Of a stretch of 64,000 nucleotides of DNA, positions 7,913 to 18,692 are shown in pieces. A model generated the notes under the pieces. It searched no databases. It was not told the origin of the DNA and worked only from the letters and a program-made list of their open reading frames with translations. The DNA is from Arthrobacter sp. StoSoilB20 (GTDB taxonomy: Bacteria > Actinomycetota > Actinomycetes > Actinomycetales > Micrococcaceae): positions 4,402,001 to 4,466,000 of the forward strand of contig NZ_AP024651.1 in assembly GCF_019977295.1 (NCBI RefSeq), in the 5' to 3' direction. The number at the start of each line of letters is the position of its first letter. Within the stretch, counting starts at the first letter, position 1. The position numbers and the translations under genes were made by a program.

Positions 7913-7950
7913 TTGACGACTATGTGATCTCCAACATACTATGGCAATAG
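7913..7950 (+). promoter_or_regulatory. Putative promoter and operator of the glyA-sox operon
   Basis: TTGACG at 7913-7918 is followed after 18 bp by TACTAT. The near-palindrome CTATGGCAATAG (7939-7950) overlaps this -10 element, a position suited to repression by the divergently encoded GntR regulator. The ATG of glyA lies 60 nt further. Confidence 0.45.
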
Positions 7951-8009
7951 TTCTAATATATCAGTTGCCTAACAGTCGGCCACTAGCCAAGCTTTTGAAG
8001 GAGAACACC

Positions 8010-9422
8010 ATGGTTGAACCGCTGATCCGCCCGCTTGCACAGGCGGACCCGGAGGTTGATCAGGCGATCGCCCAGGAACTCATCCGCCAGCAGTCCACGC
8101 TGGAAATGATCGCCTCTGAGAACTTCGCTCCCACGGCCGTCATGGAGGCCCAGGGCTCGGTGCTGACCAACAAGTACGCCGAAGGCTACCCCGGCAAGCG
8201 CTACTACGGCGGCTGCGAACACGTTGATGTGATCGAACAGCTCGCCATTGATCGTCTGAAGGCACTCTTTGGCGCGGAGTTCGCCAACGTCCAGCCCCAC
8301 TCCGGAGCCCAGGCCAATGCCTCGGCCATGCACGCACTGATCACCCCGGGCGACACCATCATGGGCCTGAACCTCGCCCACGGCGGCCACCTGACCCACG
8401 GCATGCGCATCAACTTCTCCGGCAAGTTGTACAAAGTTGTTCCCTATGGCGTCCGCGAGGACACCCACACCGTGGACATGGCTGAAGTTGAACGCCTGGC
8501 ACTTGAGAGCAAGCCCCAACTGATCGTCGCCGGCTGGTCGGCCTACTCCCGCCAGTTGGACTTCGCTGAATTCCGCCGGATCGCGGACCTGGTGGGCGCC
8601 TACCTGATGGTGGACATGGCCCACTTCGCGGGTCTCGTCGCTGCAGGGCTCCACCCGAGCCCGGTGCCGCACGCCCACATCGTCACCAGCACCACCCACA
8701 AGACCCTCGGCGGTCCCCGCGGCGGTGTGATCCTGACCAACGACGCCGACATCGCCAAGAAGGTTGACTCTGCCGTCTTCCCGGGCCAGCAGGGCGGTCC
8801 GTTGGAGCACGTCATCGCCGCGAAGGCCGTGGCTTTCAAGATGGCATCCGAGCCGGAATTCCAGGAACGCCAGGTCCGCGTCCTTGAAGGCTCCAAGATC
8901 CTGGCCCAGCGCCTCCTCCAGGACGACGTTGCTGCAGCCGGCATCTCCGTTGTCAGCGGCGGAACCGACGTCCACCTGGTGCTGGCCGACCTCCGCAACT
9001 CCGTCCTTAACGGCCAGCAGGCAGAAGACACCCTGCACCGGATCGGCATCACAGTCAACCGCAATGCCGTCCCCTTCGACCCCCGCCCGCCCATGGTTTC
9101 CTCCGGCCTGCGCATCGGCACTCCCGCCCTCGCCGCCCGCGGTTTCGGTGCCGAGGACTTCACTGAAGTCTCGGACATCATTGCGACGGCGTTGATCGCC
9201 GCAGCGAACAGCGGCACCCAAGCCGACGGCACGAAAGCAGGCACTGAGGCAGGCACCGAAGCAGCCCGCACCGAAGCCGACGTGTCCCTGGACGAAACCA
9301 CCGCCGTCGAGCTCCGCCGCCGCGTAACCGCCCTGGCGGAGAAGTTCCCGCTTTACCCCCACCTGAACAACAACGGCAATGGCGCCGTAAACGAAACAGA
9401 ACTGATTGGAGCAGCCCAGTGA
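8010..9422 (+). CDS. glyA: Serine hydroxymethyltransferase
   Basis: PLP enzyme interconverting serine plus THF and glycine plus 5,10-methylene-THF. The 470-residue protein begins with the family pattern [12 protein letters not shown] and [15 protein letters not shown]. The PLP lysine is K231 in [18 protein letters not shown] 8010 is preceded by AAGGAG; the open frame upstream of it is promoter DNA. Near the C-terminus is a Thr/Ala/Glu-rich insertion with repeated GTEA (residues about 408-430), which makes it longer than the usual 415-430. Being first in the sarcosine operon, it probably works in the serine-forming direction, consuming both products of sarcosine oxidase. A housekeeping glyA may exist elsewhere. 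Overlaps soxB by 4 nt (GTGA). Confidence 0.95.
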   Translation: MVEPLIRPLAQADPEVDQAIAQELIRQQSTLEMIASENFAPTAVMEAQGSVLTNKYAEGYPGKRYYGGCEHVDVIEQLAIDRLKALFGAEFANVQPHSGAQANASAMHALITPGDTIMGLNLAHGGHLTHGMRINFSGKLYKVVPYGVREDTHTVDMAEVERLALESKPQLIVAGWSAYSRQLDFAEFRRIADLVGAYLMVDMAHFAGLVAAGLHPSPVPHAHIVTSTTHKTLGGPRGGVILTNDADIAKKVDSAVFPGQQGGPLEHVIAAKAVAFKMASEPEFQERQVRVLEGSKILAQRLLQDDVAAAGISVVSGGTDVHLVLADLRNSVLNGQQAEDTLHRIGITVNRNAVPFDPRPPMVSSGLRIGTPALAARGFGAEDFTEVSDIIATALIAAANSGTQADGTKAGTEAGTEAARTEADVSLDETTAVELRRRVTALAEKFPLYPHLNNNGNGAVNETELIGAAQ

Positions 9423-10639
9423 GTGCCGACCACCTCCCCGAACACCCGGACTTCCTCTGGCGTAACCCGGACCCGAAGAAAAGCTATGACGCCGTGATTG
9501 TGGGTGGTGGCGGGCATGGCCTGGCCACTGCGTACTTCCTGGCGAAAAACCACGGCATGACCAACATCGCCATCCTGGAAAAGGGTTGGCTGGCCGGTGG
9601 AAACATGGCCCGCAACACCACCATCATCCGTTCCAACTACCTCTGGGACGAGAGCGCTGCCATTTACGAGCACGCCCTCAAGCTCTGGGAGATCCTCCCG
9701 GAAGAGCTGGAGTACGACTTCCTGTTCAGCCAGCGCGGCGTGATGAACCTGGCACACACCCTGGGTGACGTCCGCGAAAGCGTTCGCCGCGTAGGAGCCA
9801 ACCGCCTCAACGGCGTGGACGCAGAATGGCTGGACCCGCAGCAGGTCAAGGAACTCTGCCCCATCCTGAACATCAGCGACAACATCCGCTACCCCGTCAT
9901 GGGCGCCACGTACCAGCCGCGTGCAGGCATCGCCAAGCACGACCACGTGGCCTGGGCCTTCGCCCGCAAGTGCGACGAACTCGGTGTGGACATCATCCAG
10001 AACTGCGAAGTCACCGGCTTCATCAAGGACGGCAACCGGGTCACCGGCGTCAAGACCACCCGCGGCACCATCAACACCGAAAAGGTGGGCCTCTGCGCCG
10101 CCGGGCACAGCTCGGTCCTGGCAGAAATGGCCGGCTTCCGCCTGCCGATCCAGAGCCACCCGCTCCAGGCTTTGGTGTCCGAGCTTCACGAACCTGTCCA
10201 CCCCACGGTGGTCATGTCCAACCACGTCCACGTGTACGTCTCCCAGGCCCACAAGGGCGAACTGGTGATGGGCGCCGGCGTCGACTCCTACAACGGCTAC
10301 GGCCAGCGTGGCTCATTCCATGTGATCGAGGAGCAGATGGCAGCAGCCGTGGAGCTCTTCCCGATCTTCGCCCGGGCCCATGTGCTCCGGACCTGGGGCG
10401 GCATCGTGGACACCACCTTGGATGCCTCGCCGATCGTTGGTCTGTCCCCGGTGGAGAACATGTTCGTCAACTGTGGTTGGGGAACCGGCGGCTTCAAGGG
10501 CACCCCGGCCGCGGGCCTGACCTTCGCGCACACCATTGCAACGGGTGCACCCCACAAGCTGAACAAGCCCTTTGCTCTGGAACGCTTCGAGACCGGCGCC
10601 TTGATCGACGAACACGGCGCCGCAGCCGTGGCCCACTAG
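9419..10639 (+). CDS. soxB: Sarcosine oxidase beta subunit
   Basis: 406 residues, DAO-type flavoprotein subunit of heterotetrameric sarcosine oxidase, which oxidises sarcosine with O2 and THF to glycine, methylene-THF and H2O2. The dinucleotide-binding motif is [20 protein letters not shown] at residues 24-43. The beta subunit carries non-covalent FAD and covalently bound FMN on a histidine. KHDHVAW (H174/H176) lies where that histidine (173-175 in corynebacterial enzymes) is expected. The C-terminal part has the usual [14 protein letters not shown]. The GTG start overlaps the glyA stop. Order B-D-A-G is the conserved one. Confidence 0.95.
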   Translation: MSADHLPEHPDFLWRNPDPKKSYDAVIVGGGGHGLATAYFLAKNHGMTNIAILEKGWLAGGNMARNTTIIRSNYLWDESAAIYEHALKLWEILPEELEYDFLFSQRGVMNLAHTLGDVRESVRRVGANRLNGVDAEWLDPQQVKELCPILNISDNIRYPVMGATYQPRAGIAKHDHVAWAFARKCDELGVDIIQNCEVTGFIKDGNRVTGVKTTRGTINTEKVGLCAAGHSSVLAEMAGFRLPIQSHPLQALVSELHEPVHPTVVMSNHVHVYVSQAHKGELVMGAGVDSYNGYGQRGSFHVIEEQMAAAVELFPIFARAHVLRTWGGIVDTTLDASPIVGLSPVENMFVNCGWGTGGFKGTPAAGLTFAHTIATGAPHKLNKPFALERFETGALIDEHGAAAVAH

Positions 10640-10668
10640 CGCCCACCCAGGACAGGACAGGACAAGAC

Positions 10669-11100
10669 ATGCTCCTCATTTCATGCCCCAACTGCGGGCC
10701 ACGCGACGAAACCGAATTCCACTACGGCGGCCAAGCACACGTTGCCTACCCCGAAAGCCCCAACGACCTCACGGACCGCGAATGGGCTGAATACCTGTTC
10801 TACCGTGAGAACACCAAGGGAACCTTCGCCGAGCGCTGGGTCCACAGCACCGGCTGCCGTCAGTGGTTCAACATGCTCCGCGACACCGTGAGCTACGAGA
10901 TCCACTCCATTTACGGGATGGGCCAGGCCCGCCCGGACATCCCAAGCGCCGGGACCAGCAAGAGTGAAACCACCCAGCCGGGTGAGTTCACCCAGACCGG
11001 GGAATTCGGCCAAACCGAACCCGGCCTCGCCCCCGGAGCCCCAACCACCGGCGTCCCCATCTCCGGCTCCACAGCACCCACCTCCTCGGAAGGAGTCTAG
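10669..11100 (+). CDS. soxD: Sarcosine oxidase delta subunit
   Basis: Small zinc-binding subunit. The motif [16 protein letters not shown] opens the protein, and the four expected zinc ligands are present at C6, C9, H59 and C63. The core of about 90 residues is normal, but a Pro/Gly/Thr-rich tail of about 50 residues follows (with a [18 protein letters not shown] repeat), giving 143 residues against a usual 90-100. The tail looks disordered. The ATG follows a run of repeated GGACA that supplies the ribosome binding site. It lies 29 nt after soxB and 2 nt before soxA. Confidence 0.93.
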   Translation: MLLISCPNCGPRDETEFHYGGQAHVAYPESPNDLTDREWAEYLFYRENTKGTFAERWVHSTGCRQWFNMLRDTVSYEIHSIYGMGQARPDIPSAGTSKSETTQPGEFTQTGEFGQTEPGLAPGAPTTGVPISGSTAPTSSEGV

Positions 11101-11102
11101 AA

Positions 11103-14048
11103 GTGACCAGCAAGAACGCACGCCTCGCCACCGGCGGACGCATCGATCGCAGCATCTCCTGGCGCTTCACGGTGGACGGCCGGGAATTCACCGGCCACCC
11201 GGGTGACACCGTCGCTTCGGCGCTTCTGGCCAACGGCCACATCAACGCCGGCAACTCCCTGTACGAGGACCGCCCCCGCGGCATCATGGCCGCAGGCGTG
11301 GAAGAGTCCAACGCCTTGGTCAAGATCGCTCCCCGTTTCCGCGGACACGTTGCCGAGTCCATGCTTCCGGCCACCGCAGTTTCCTTGGTGGATGGCATGA
11401 ACATTGAGCTCCTCTCCGGACTGGGCAAACTGGATCCCAACGAGGACAAGGCCGAGTACGACAAGAAGTACGTCCACACCGACGTCCTGGTAGTTGGCGG
11501 CGGAGTTGCCGGCCTGGCAGCAGCCCGCGAAGCTGTCCGCACCGGTGCCCGCGTCATCCTCATTGACGATCAGCCTGAACTTGGCGGCTCCCTGCTGTCC
11601 GGTTCCACGGCCCCGGAACTCGCAGAGCAGATCGAAGGCAAGCCGGCCCTGGAATGGGTTGCCGACGTTGAAGCCGAGCTGGTGTCGGCCGGCGAATGCA
11701 CGGTGCTGAACCGCACCACTGCGTTCGGTTCCTACGATTCCAACTACTTCATCGCCGCCCAGAACCGCACGGACCACCTGAGCGTTCCGGCAGCTTCGGG
11801 CGTCTCCCGCCAGCGTATTTGGCACATCCGTGCCAAGCAGGTTGTCCTGGCTCCCGGCGCCCATGAGCGTCCGCTGGTGTTCGAGAACAACGACCGCCCC
11901 GGCATCATGCTCGCCTCAGCGGCCCGCACCTACCTCAACCGTTACGCCGTGGCAGCCGGTTCGCGCGTGGTCATCAGCACCACGAACGATTCCACTTACG
12001 CCCTGGCTGCGGACCTGCAGGCAGCAGGCGTGGCGGTTGCCGCCGTCGTCGATGCCCGTCCGCAGATCAGCGCGAAGGCCGCCGCCGCCGTCGAGTCCGG
12101 TATCCGGGTCCTGATCGGCAGCGCCGTGGCTGATACGTCCGCGGATGAAAACGGCCGCCTGAATGGGGTGACCGTCCGCAGTATCAACGACGACGGCGAA
12201 CTCACCTCGGGCGTCGAACAGCTGGCTGCCGATCTCCTTGCAGTTTCCGGTGGTTGGAGCCCTGTGGTCCACCTCCACAGCCAGCGCCAGGGCAAGCTGC
12301 GTTGGGATGACGAGCTCGCAGCGTTCATCCCCGCCGCTCCCGTTCGTGACCAACAGGTTGTGGGCGCAGGCCGTGGCAGCTTTGAACTCCAGGACTGCCT
12401 GGCAGAGGGCATCTCGGCGGGAGCGGCAGCATCCATCGCCGCCGGCTTTGAATCCGAAACCACTCCGTTGGAGCTCCAGGCACCCAAGGCAAGCGCTCCG
12501 AGCCGCCAGCTGTGGCTGGTTCCCGGCCAAACAGGTGAGCCCGGCGAATGGCACTACCACTTCGTTGACTTCCAGCGCGACCAGTCCGTAGCCGACGTCC
12601 TCCGCTCCACCGGCGCAGGCATGCGGTCCGTGGAGCACGTCAAGCGGTACACCTCCATCAGCACGGCCAATGATCAGGGCAAGACCTCCGGCGTCAACGC
12701 AATCGGTGTGATCGCCGCAGCCCTGAAGTTCGGCGGAGCAGAGAATATCCCCGGTGTTGGCGAGATCGGAACCACGGCATACCGTGCTCCGTTCACGCCC
12801 GTGGCCTTCGCAGCATTGGCCGGCCGCCAGCGTGGGGAACTGTTCGATCCCGCCCGCGTCACCTCCATCCACCCGTGGCACGTTGCCCAGGGCGCATTGT
12901 TCGAAGATGTTGGACAGTGGAAGCGCCCCTGGTACTACCCGCAGGGCAGCGAAGACATGGACACGGCCGTCCTGCGTGAATGCGCAGCCGTCCGCGACTC
13001 CGTGGGCTTCATGGACGCCACCACCCTGGGCAAGATCGAGATCCGTGGCAAGGACGCCGGAGAATTCCTGAACCGGGTTTACACCAACGCGTTCAAGAAG
13101 CTCGCCCCGGGATCCGCCCGCTACGGCGTCATGTGCACCTTGGACGGCATGATCTTCGACGACGGCGTGACCCTGCGCCTGGACGATGACCGCTACTTCA
13201 TGACCACCACCACCGGCGGCGCAGCCAAGGTGCTGGACTGGTTGGAAGAGTGGCACCAGACGGAGTGGCCCGAGCTCGATGTGGTCTGCACGTCCGTCAC
13301 CGAACAATGGAGCACCATTGCCGTCGTCGGCCCGAAATCCCGCGCCGTGATCGCGAAGGTTGCTCCCCAGCTCGCCGAAAACGGTGGCCTGGATGCCGAA
13401 AACTTCCCGTTCATGACGTTCCGCGAGACCACCCTGGCGTCCGGAGTGCAGGCACGCGTTTGCCGGATCTCCTTCTCCGGTGAACTGGCCTATGAAATCA
13501 ACATCCCGTCCTGGTACGGCCTCAACACCTGGGAAGCAGTTGCCGCCGCAGGTGCCGAGTTCAACATCACCCCGTACGGCACCGAAACCATGCACGTCCT
13601 CCGCGCCGAGAAGGGCTACCCGATCGTGGGGCAGGACACCGATGGCACGGTCACCCCGCAGGACGCCGGCATGGATTGGATTGTCTCCAAGGCCAAGGAC
13701 TTCATCGGCAAGCGCTCCTACCTCCGGCAGGATGCAAGCCGCGAGGACCGCAAGCACCTGGTGAGCGTCCTTCCCGTGGACCACTCGCTGCGGTTGCCCG
13801 AAGGCACGCAGCTGGTGGAAAAGGGCATCCCGGTCAACCCGGCTAACGGACCCGTCCCCATGGAGGGATTTGTAACCTCCAGCTACCACAGCGCCGCACT
13901 GGGCCGTTCCTTCGCCCTGGCCCTCATTCAAAACGGCCGCAACCGCGTCGGCGAGACCCTGGTGGCCTCGCTGGGAGACCAATTGGTGGACGTGGTTGTT
14001 GGCGAAACCGTACTTTTCGATGCTGAAGGGACCCGCAAAGATGGCTGA
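11103..14048 (+). CDS. soxA: Sarcosine oxidase alpha subunit
   Basis: 981 residues. In order: an N-terminal ferredoxin-like domain without iron ligands (about 15-100); an NAD/FAD-binding half starting [18 protein letters not shown] near residue 128, with [21 protein letters not shown]; and a C-terminal GcvT-like THF-binding domain (about 600-980) containing [16 protein letters not shown] and [14 protein letters not shown]. This subunit binds NAD+ and passes the methylene group to THF. GTG start follows GGAAGGAG. Its end overlaps soxG by 8 nt. Full length and intact. Confidence 0.96.
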   Translation: MTSKNARLATGGRIDRSISWRFTVDGREFTGHPGDTVASALLANGHINAGNSLYEDRPRGIMAAGVEESNALVKIAPRFRGHVAESMLPATAVSLVDGMNIELLSGLGKLDPNEDKAEYDKKYVHTDVLVVGGGVAGLAAAREAVRTGARVILIDDQPELGGSLLSGSTAPELAEQIEGKPALEWVADVEAELVSAGECTVLNRTTAFGSYDSNYFIAAQNRTDHLSVPAASGVSRQRIWHIRAKQVVLAPGAHERPLVFENNDRPGIMLASAARTYLNRYAVAAGSRVVISTTNDSTYALAADLQAAGVAVAAVVDARPQISAKAAAAVESGIRVLIGSAVADTSADENGRLNGVTVRSINDDGELTSGVEQLAADLLAVSGGWSPVVHLHSQRQGKLRWDDELAAFIPAAPVRDQQVVGAGRGSFELQDCLAEGISAGAAASIAAGFESETTPLELQAPKASAPSRQLWLVPGQTGEPGEWHYHFVDFQRDQSVADVLRSTGAGMRSVEHVKRYTSISTANDQGKTSGVNAIGVIAAALKFGGAENIPGVGEIGTTAYRAPFTPVAFAALAGRQRGELFDPARVTSIHPWHVAQGALFEDVGQWKRPWYYPQGSEDMDTAVLRECAAVRDSVGFMDATTLGKIEIRGKDAGEFLNRVYTNAFKKLAPGSARYGVMCTLDGMIFDDGVTLRLDDDRYFMTTTTGGAAKVLDWLEEWHQTEWPELDVVCTSVTEQWSTIAVVGPKSRAVIAKVAPQLAENGGLDAENFPFMTFRETTLASGVQARVCRISFSGELAYEINIPSWYGLNTWEAVAAAGAEFNITPYGTETMHVLRAEKGYPIVGQDTDGTVTPQDAGMDWIVSKAKDFIGKRSYLRQDASREDRKHLVSVLPVDHSLRLPEGTQLVEKGIPVNPANGPVPMEGFVTSSYHSAALGRSFALALIQNGRNRVGETLVASLGDQLVDVVVGETVLFDAEGTRKDG

Positions 14049-14685
14049 AACAGCAACACCAGCAGAAACCGCACACGTCAACCGCGTCCGGGGTGCCCGC
14101 CGCAGTCCGGCCCAACACCTGGCTGACGCTTTCACTTCCGGCTCCGTGCCGGGCACGGTGACTCTCACCGAAATCCCGTACCAAACCATGGTGGGCGTCC
14201 GGGTTCACCCAGCGTCCGACGCCGGTACCCGGGTTGCGTCCGTGACCGGCGGCTTGCCGGCCACCTGCGGTGAGGTGACGGGGGCCGGTTCCGTGAACGC
14301 GCTATGGCTTGGCCCCACCGAGTTCCTGGTGGTAGCTCCGGAGGAAGCACACGATTCCCTGGGTGGTTCCCTGGTCAGCGACTTGACCTCGGCATTGGGC
14401 AACGACGCAGGCCAGGTGGTGGACCTGTCCGCCAACCGCACCACGTTCGAGCTCTCCGGCAGCCACGCCCGGGCAGTGCTGGAGAAGACCTGCGCCTTGG
14501 ACCTGCACCCCCGCGTCTTCAGGGCCGGAACCGCCGTCTCCACTGAACTCGCGCACATTCCGGTGATGCTCTGGAAGACCTCGGAGGAGTCCTACCGGAT
14601 CTTTCCCCGGGCTTCCTTTGCCGACTTCCTGGGACGCTGGCTCCTTGACGCCATGCGGGAGTACGCCTCCCCAGAGGTCCCCTGA
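14041..14685 (+). CDS. soxG: Sarcosine oxidase gamma subunit
   Basis: 214 residues, GcvT-fold small subunit. [30 protein letters not shown] and [27 protein letters not shown] match the gamma subunit pattern. It completes the heterotetramer. The ATG lies within the last codons of soxA. The stop TGA overlaps the sdaA start (TGATG). Confidence 0.92.
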   Translation: MAETATPAETAHVNRVRGARRSPAQHLADAFTSGSVPGTVTLTEIPYQTMVGVRVHPASDAGTRVASVTGGLPATCGEVTGAGSVNALWLGPTEFLVVAPEEAHDSLGGSLVSDLTSALGNDAGQVVDLSANRTTFELSGSHARAVLEKTCALDLHPRVFRAGTAVSTELAHIPVMLWKTSEESYRIFPRASFADFLGRWLLDAMREYASPEVP

Positions 14686-16076
14686 TGGCACTGAGTGTGC
14701 TTGACCTGTTTTCTGTTGGCATCGGGCCGTCCTCTTCCCACACGGTCGGCCCCATGCGCGCGGCAAAACAGTTCACGGACGGACTTGAATCCTCCGGCCA
14801 GCTCCCGGCTACGGTGCGCGTCCAGGCTGAGCTTTTCGGCTCCCTGGGCGCCACCGGCCGGGGCCACGGCTCAGACAAAGCCGTGATTCTGGGGCTGCAA
14901 GGCCACTCACCCGAAACCGTGAACACCCACACAGCCGATGACCAGGTGGCCGCCGCGGCCCTCGACGCCGAACTCCGGCTGGGCGGCAACCACCGGGTGG
15001 ACTTCAACTGGGACGAGGACGTGGTCCTGCACCGCCGCAAGTCGTTGCCGGCCCACCCCAACGGCATGACCTTCCGCGCCCTGGACCACACGGGCACCGT
15101 GCTCCGGGAACGCAGCTACTACTCCATCGGGGGCGGCTTCGTGGTGGACGGGGACGTCTCCGGAGCCGACAAAGTAGTAGCCGATGACACCGTCCTGCCC
15201 TACCCCTTCACCACGGCGGACGAGTTGCTGGCCATCTGCGTCCGGGAAGGCAAGTCGATCTCGGACATCATGCTGGCCAACGAACTCGTCTGGCGCACTG
15301 AGGACGAGCTCCGCGAACGGCTGCTCAGCATTTGGGCTGTCATGCAGGAATGCGTGGAGAACGGCTGCTCTGCCGAGGGAATCCTGCCGGGAGGCCTGAA
15401 GGTCAGGCGACGGGCGCCGTCGTTGTTCAAGAAGCTTTCCGAGACGGACGCCGAGCTGAACGGAGCAAGTTCAGCGGACCCCCTCCTGGCCATGGAATGG
15501 GTCAACCTCTTCGCCTTGGCCGTGAACGAGGAAAACGCCGCGGGCGGCAGGATTGTCACCGCGCCCACCAATGGTGCCGCCGGGATTGTGCCCGCCGTGC
15601 TGCACTATTACACCAAGTTTGTTCCGGGAGCCAACGACGACGGTGTCGTGCGGTTCCTGCTGGCGGCGGCCGCCGTCGGAATCCTGTTCAAAATCAACGC
15701 CTCCATCTCCGGCGCCGAAGTGGGCTGCCAGGGCGAGGTGGGCTCCGCCTGCTCGATGGCCGCCGCCGGGCTCTGCGAAGTCCTGGGTGGAACGCCGGAG
15801 CAAGTGGAGAATGCCGCTGAAGTGGGCATCGAACACAACCTCGGCCTCACGTGCGATCCCGTGGGCGGGCTGGTGCAGATTCCCTGCATCGAACGCAATG
15901 CGATCGCCAGCGTCAAGGCCATCAATGCCGCGCGCCTTGCCCTGCATGGCGATGGCAGCCACAAAGTATCGCTGGACAAAGCCATCAAGACCATGCGCGA
16001 GACCGGCGCAGACATGAAATCCAAGTACAAGGAGACCTCCCGTGGAGGCCTCGCCGTCAACGTAGTGGAGTGCTAG
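14685..16076 (+). CDS. sdaA: L-serine dehydratase, iron-sulphur type, single chain
   Basis: Deaminates L-serine to pyruvate and ammonia. The 463-residue protein carries both the beta-like N-terminal domain ([20 protein letters not shown]) and the alpha-like catalytic domain. The cysteines expected to hold the 4Fe-4S cluster lie in [16 protein letters not shown] and in [17 protein letters not shown]. Overlap with soxG by one base shows translational coupling. In this operon it carries the serine made by GlyA into central metabolism, releasing the nitrogen. Confidence 0.95.
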   Translation: MALSVLDLFSVGIGPSSSHTVGPMRAAKQFTDGLESSGQLPATVRVQAELFGSLGATGRGHGSDKAVILGLQGHSPETVNTHTADDQVAAAALDAELRLGGNHRVDFNWDEDVVLHRRKSLPAHPNGMTFRALDHTGTVLRERSYYSIGGGFVVDGDVSGADKVVADDTVLPYPFTTADELLAICVREGKSISDIMLANELVWRTEDELRERLLSIWAVMQECVENGCSAEGILPGGLKVRRRAPSLFKKLSETDAELNGASSADPLLAMEWVNLFALAVNEENAAGGRIVTAPTNGAAGIVPAVLHYYTKFVPGANDDGVVRFLLAAAAVGILFKINASISGAEVGCQGEVGSACSMAAAGLCEVLGGTPEQVENAAEVGIEHNLGLTCDPVGGLVQIPCIERNAIASVKAINAARLALHGDGSHKVSLDKAIKTMRETGADMKSKYKETSRGGLAVNVVEC

Positions 16077-16078
16077 CC

Positions 16079-16978
16079 ATGACTGCCATACAAACCGAAA
16101 CCACTTCCGTCTCCTCACCTGAGACCACAGTGGAACACGTCCTCACCCTCGACTGCCCCGAAGGACCGGGAATCGTGCACGCGGTGTCCGGCTTCCTGCT
16201 GGAGCACGGCTGCGACATCATCGACAACAAGCAGTTCGGCGACCGCGCCGAAGGCCACTTCTTCATGCGGGTGCACTTCGCTTCGTCCGGCGACACCTCG
16301 ACAGTTGATGCATTGCGGACAGCTTTCGCCCCGGTGGGGAAGAAATACAGCATGAACTGGGAGCTGGAGCGCCAAGGCTACAAGCGACGCGTGTTGATCA
16401 TGGTCTCCAAGTTCGGGCACTGCCTGAACGACCTCCTGTTCCGGGCAAGAATCGGCGAGCTGCCCATCAACGTGGTGGGCGTGGTGTCCAACCACACCGA
16501 CCACCAGGGCCTGGCGGAATGGCACGGGATTCCGTTCTTCCACGTTCCTGTCACCGCCGCTACCAAGCCGGCTGCCGAGGGGCGCCTGCTGGAGATCATC
16601 GATGAACTGGACGTGGAACTCATTGTCCTGGCCCGGTACATGCAAGTTCTCAGCGACGACCTCGCCCGCAAGCTGGACGGCCGCGCGATCAACATCCACC
16701 ACTCGTTCCTGCCCAGTTTCAAGGGCGCCAAGCCCTACCACCAGGCCTACGCGCGTGGGGTGAAAACTGTGGGCGCCACCGCCCACTACGTCAACGGCGA
16801 GTTGGACGAAGGTCCCATCATCGCCCAGCAGGTAGTGGAAGTGGACCACACGTTCGGGCCGGACGATCTCGTAGCCGCCGGCCGGGACACCGAATGCAAG
16901 GCCCTCAGCAACGCCGTTCGCTGGCACTGCGAGGGGCGGATCATCCTGAATGGGAACAGGACGATCGTGTTGAAGTAG
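16079..16978 (+). CDS. purU: Formyltetrahydrofolate deformylase
   Basis: Hydrolyses 10-formyl-THF to formate and THF. The 299-residue protein has an ACT domain (about 20-100; LDCPEGPGIVHAVSGFLLEHG) and a formyltransferase-like domain with VSKFGHCLNDLLFR, INIHHSFLPSFKGAKPYHQA and the catalytic Asp in GATAHYVNGELDEGPII. It starts 2 nt after sdaA. Here its job is probably to restore free THF when sarcosine oxidation floods the folate pool with one-carbon units. Confidence 0.95.
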   Translation: MTAIQTETTSVSSPETTVEHVLTLDCPEGPGIVHAVSGFLLEHGCDIIDNKQFGDRAEGHFFMRVHFASSGDTSTVDALRTAFAPVGKKYSMNWELERQGYKRRVLIMVSKFGHCLNDLLFRARIGELPINVVGVVSNHTDHQGLAEWHGIPFFHVPVTAATKPAAEGRLLEIIDELDVELIVLARYMQVLSDDLARKLDGRAINIHHSFLPSFKGAKPYHQAYARGVKTVGATAHYVNGELDEGPIIAQQVVEVDHTFGPDDLVAAGRDTECKALSNAVRWHCEGRIILNGNRTIVLK

Positions 16979-16997
16979 GGCTCTGCAAAGCAACCAT

Positions 16998-17057
16998 TTC
17001 GATGGTTCCCTGCGTATGCGCCGTTGCGAACGGCACCGTGTGCAGGGAACCATCGAA
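16998..17057. repeat. Hairpin element, copy 1 of an interspersed family
   Basis: A perfect 16-bp inverted repeat (TTCGATGGTTCCCTGC and its complement) encloses a smaller perfect hairpin GCCGTT-GCG-AACGGC. The same outer arms with a similar inner hairpin recur at 57873-57950. It lies between the convergent purU and PucR genes, 19 nt after the purU stop, and could act as a two-way terminator. Confidence 0.75.
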
Positions 17058-17076
17058 TTGGCGTTTAACGGGGGCC

Positions 17077-18585
17077 CTACAAACGAGCCAGCCGGGTTGC
17101 CAGGTGCAGTGCAGCCAACCGTCCCGTTCCCCGTGGATCACCGCCACACAACTCAAAAATCCGCTGGAGCCGGTGATGCAAGGACTGCCGCTCTAAGTGC
17201 AGCTCACGTGCGGCCTGGGCAGTGTTGCAGCCGGTATCCAACCAAACGGCCAGCGTCAGCATCAGTTCGGACTTCTTCAGGCGGTCATGCTCGACGACGG
17301 CACCCAGCTGCCGCTGCACGAACCCTTCCCGCGTGGCCGGGTCCAGCGATTCCTCCGCAAGGAGCTCAACAGCCAACGTCTCAGCATCCACCACCTCCCC
17401 CGCTATGGGGTGCAGGTCCAGGGCCCGCCGCGCTTCGGCCAGGGACCACGGCGCATCATCGATTCCGGAACCCAACGGCCCCACGGCCACCACCGAACCG
17501 GCCGGTACTTCCAGCTCACGCAGTGCGTCCACAAGGAAACGGCGCGTGGCTGCTCCATCGCTTAAAGCGGCCAGGGCCATCAGCTCAGCATTGTTGGCAT
17601 AGCTCGCACTGTGCGTCACGCAGGTGCGGAGCAGCGCATCCACTGCCGGGCGCAAATGCCCCGCACCCGTTGAGCGGATCACCACTGCGGCCACTGCGCC
17701 GTTAACAGGAAATCCCGACGCCGGCCCGAGTTGCTGCAGCTGCCAGCGCTGGCTCCCCGAATTGATGGCACGCATGAGCTCAATGCCCGCCAACTCCTTC
17801 AGCCCTGGCGGCATCCGTTGCAACAACGCCAAGCCGAGGATGTCCACGGATCGCTCGCCGGCCACCCGCGCGAGGCCACCATCAACGCCGTCGTATATGT
17901 GCAGTTCCAGACGCGCCGCCAGAACGCCGCGGACCGGCACGTCCACCGTGGCGACAGTGCCCTGGCCGTTGAGGGCAGAGGCGCCCCGGCCGTCAAGGGG
18001 AGAGGTGCCGGCCGGAAACGCGCCGCCGGCAGCGCCCAGCGTAAGCCCCGACGGGGAGACCAGGCGCACGCCGGCGCCCGTCTTTTCGGACAGGACAGCC
18101 AGGAGTTGGTCGAGCCCGCCACCATGGGCAAGTTCAGCGGCCATGGCATGGCTGGCTTGGTCACCGCGCTGCAGGTGCTCCACGGATTCACTGACCAGGA
18201 GCGAGTTGATCTCCTGCATCACCCCCACAAAAGGGACAACCTGACGCAACTCGATGACCGGCAGGCTGGCGGCCTCGGCTATCTCCAGCATGGTGACGGG
18301 TATTTCCGGAAGTGCAGGACCGGTTTCCAACGCAAGCGCCGCAATCCCCCGGGCCGCCAGTTCACGGACATAGTCTGCCTGCCGTTCAGGGGCTACGCCT
18401 GCGATCGCCTGCCCACCGCTCAACAACAACTCACCGCCACTGAGGAGCGGGGCGATGTCCAGGACCTCGCTGGAGTGGACCCAGCGGACCGCGCGGTTCA
18501 TGGCTTCCGGAACCTGATTGAGCAGCCGTGGATCAGCGGCTTTCAGGCTTTCGTACTCCAAAGCGGCACCCAGCAGGATTGACAT
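17077..18585 (-). CDS. PucR/CdaR-family transcriptional regulator
   Basis: 502 residues. The N-terminal PucR domain (about 5-130) contains LLSGGELLLSGGQAI and a DxAPLL stretch. The C-terminus ends in the PucR-type helix-turn-helix: LTLAVWLDTGCNTAQAAREL followed by HRQSLHHRLQRIFEL-like sequence. PucR proteins control purine, amino-acid or sugar-diacid catabolism. It is divergent from the NCS1 permease/NodB-fold hydrolase pair, which it probably controls. The ATG at 18585 has a GGAG upstream. The longer frame beginning at 18654 would occupy most of the 107-bp promoter gap, so it is less likely. Confidence 0.88.
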   Translation of the reverse strand: MSILLGAALEYESLKAADPRLLNQVPEAMNRAVRWVHSSEVLDIAPLLSGGELLLSGGQAIAGVAPERQADYVRELAARGIAALALETGPALPEIPVTMLEIAEAASLPVIELRQVVPFVGVMQEINSLLVSESVEHLQRGDQASHAMAAELAHGGGLDQLLAVLSEKTGAGVRLVSPSGLTLGAAGGAFPAGTSPLDGRGASALNGQGTVATVDVPVRGVLAARLELHIYDGVDGGLARVAGERSVDILGLALLQRMPPGLKELAGIELMRAINSGSQRWQLQQLGPASGFPVNGAVAAVVIRSTGAGHLRPAVDALLRTCVTHSASYANNAELMALAALSDGAATRRFLVDALRELEVPAGSVVAVGPLGSGIDDAPWSLAEARRALDLHPIAGEVVDAETLAVELLAEESLDPATREGFVQRQLGAVVEHDRLKKSELMLTLAVWLDTGCNTAQAARELHLERQSLHHRLQRIFELCGGDPRGTGRLAALHLATRLARL

Positions 18586-18692
18586 GACACTCCGTACGGT
18601 GTTCGAGGATTTGTTTAGACACATCGTATCTTGTCGCTGTGATTTGAGGCACATACGCTGAAGGAGTCCCTTTCATACACGGAGGCTCTCCC

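Noticed and set aside
11916..14189. 757-residue open frame on the minus strand
   Set aside because: Antisense of soxA and soxG, with no recognisable domain and no ribosome binding site.
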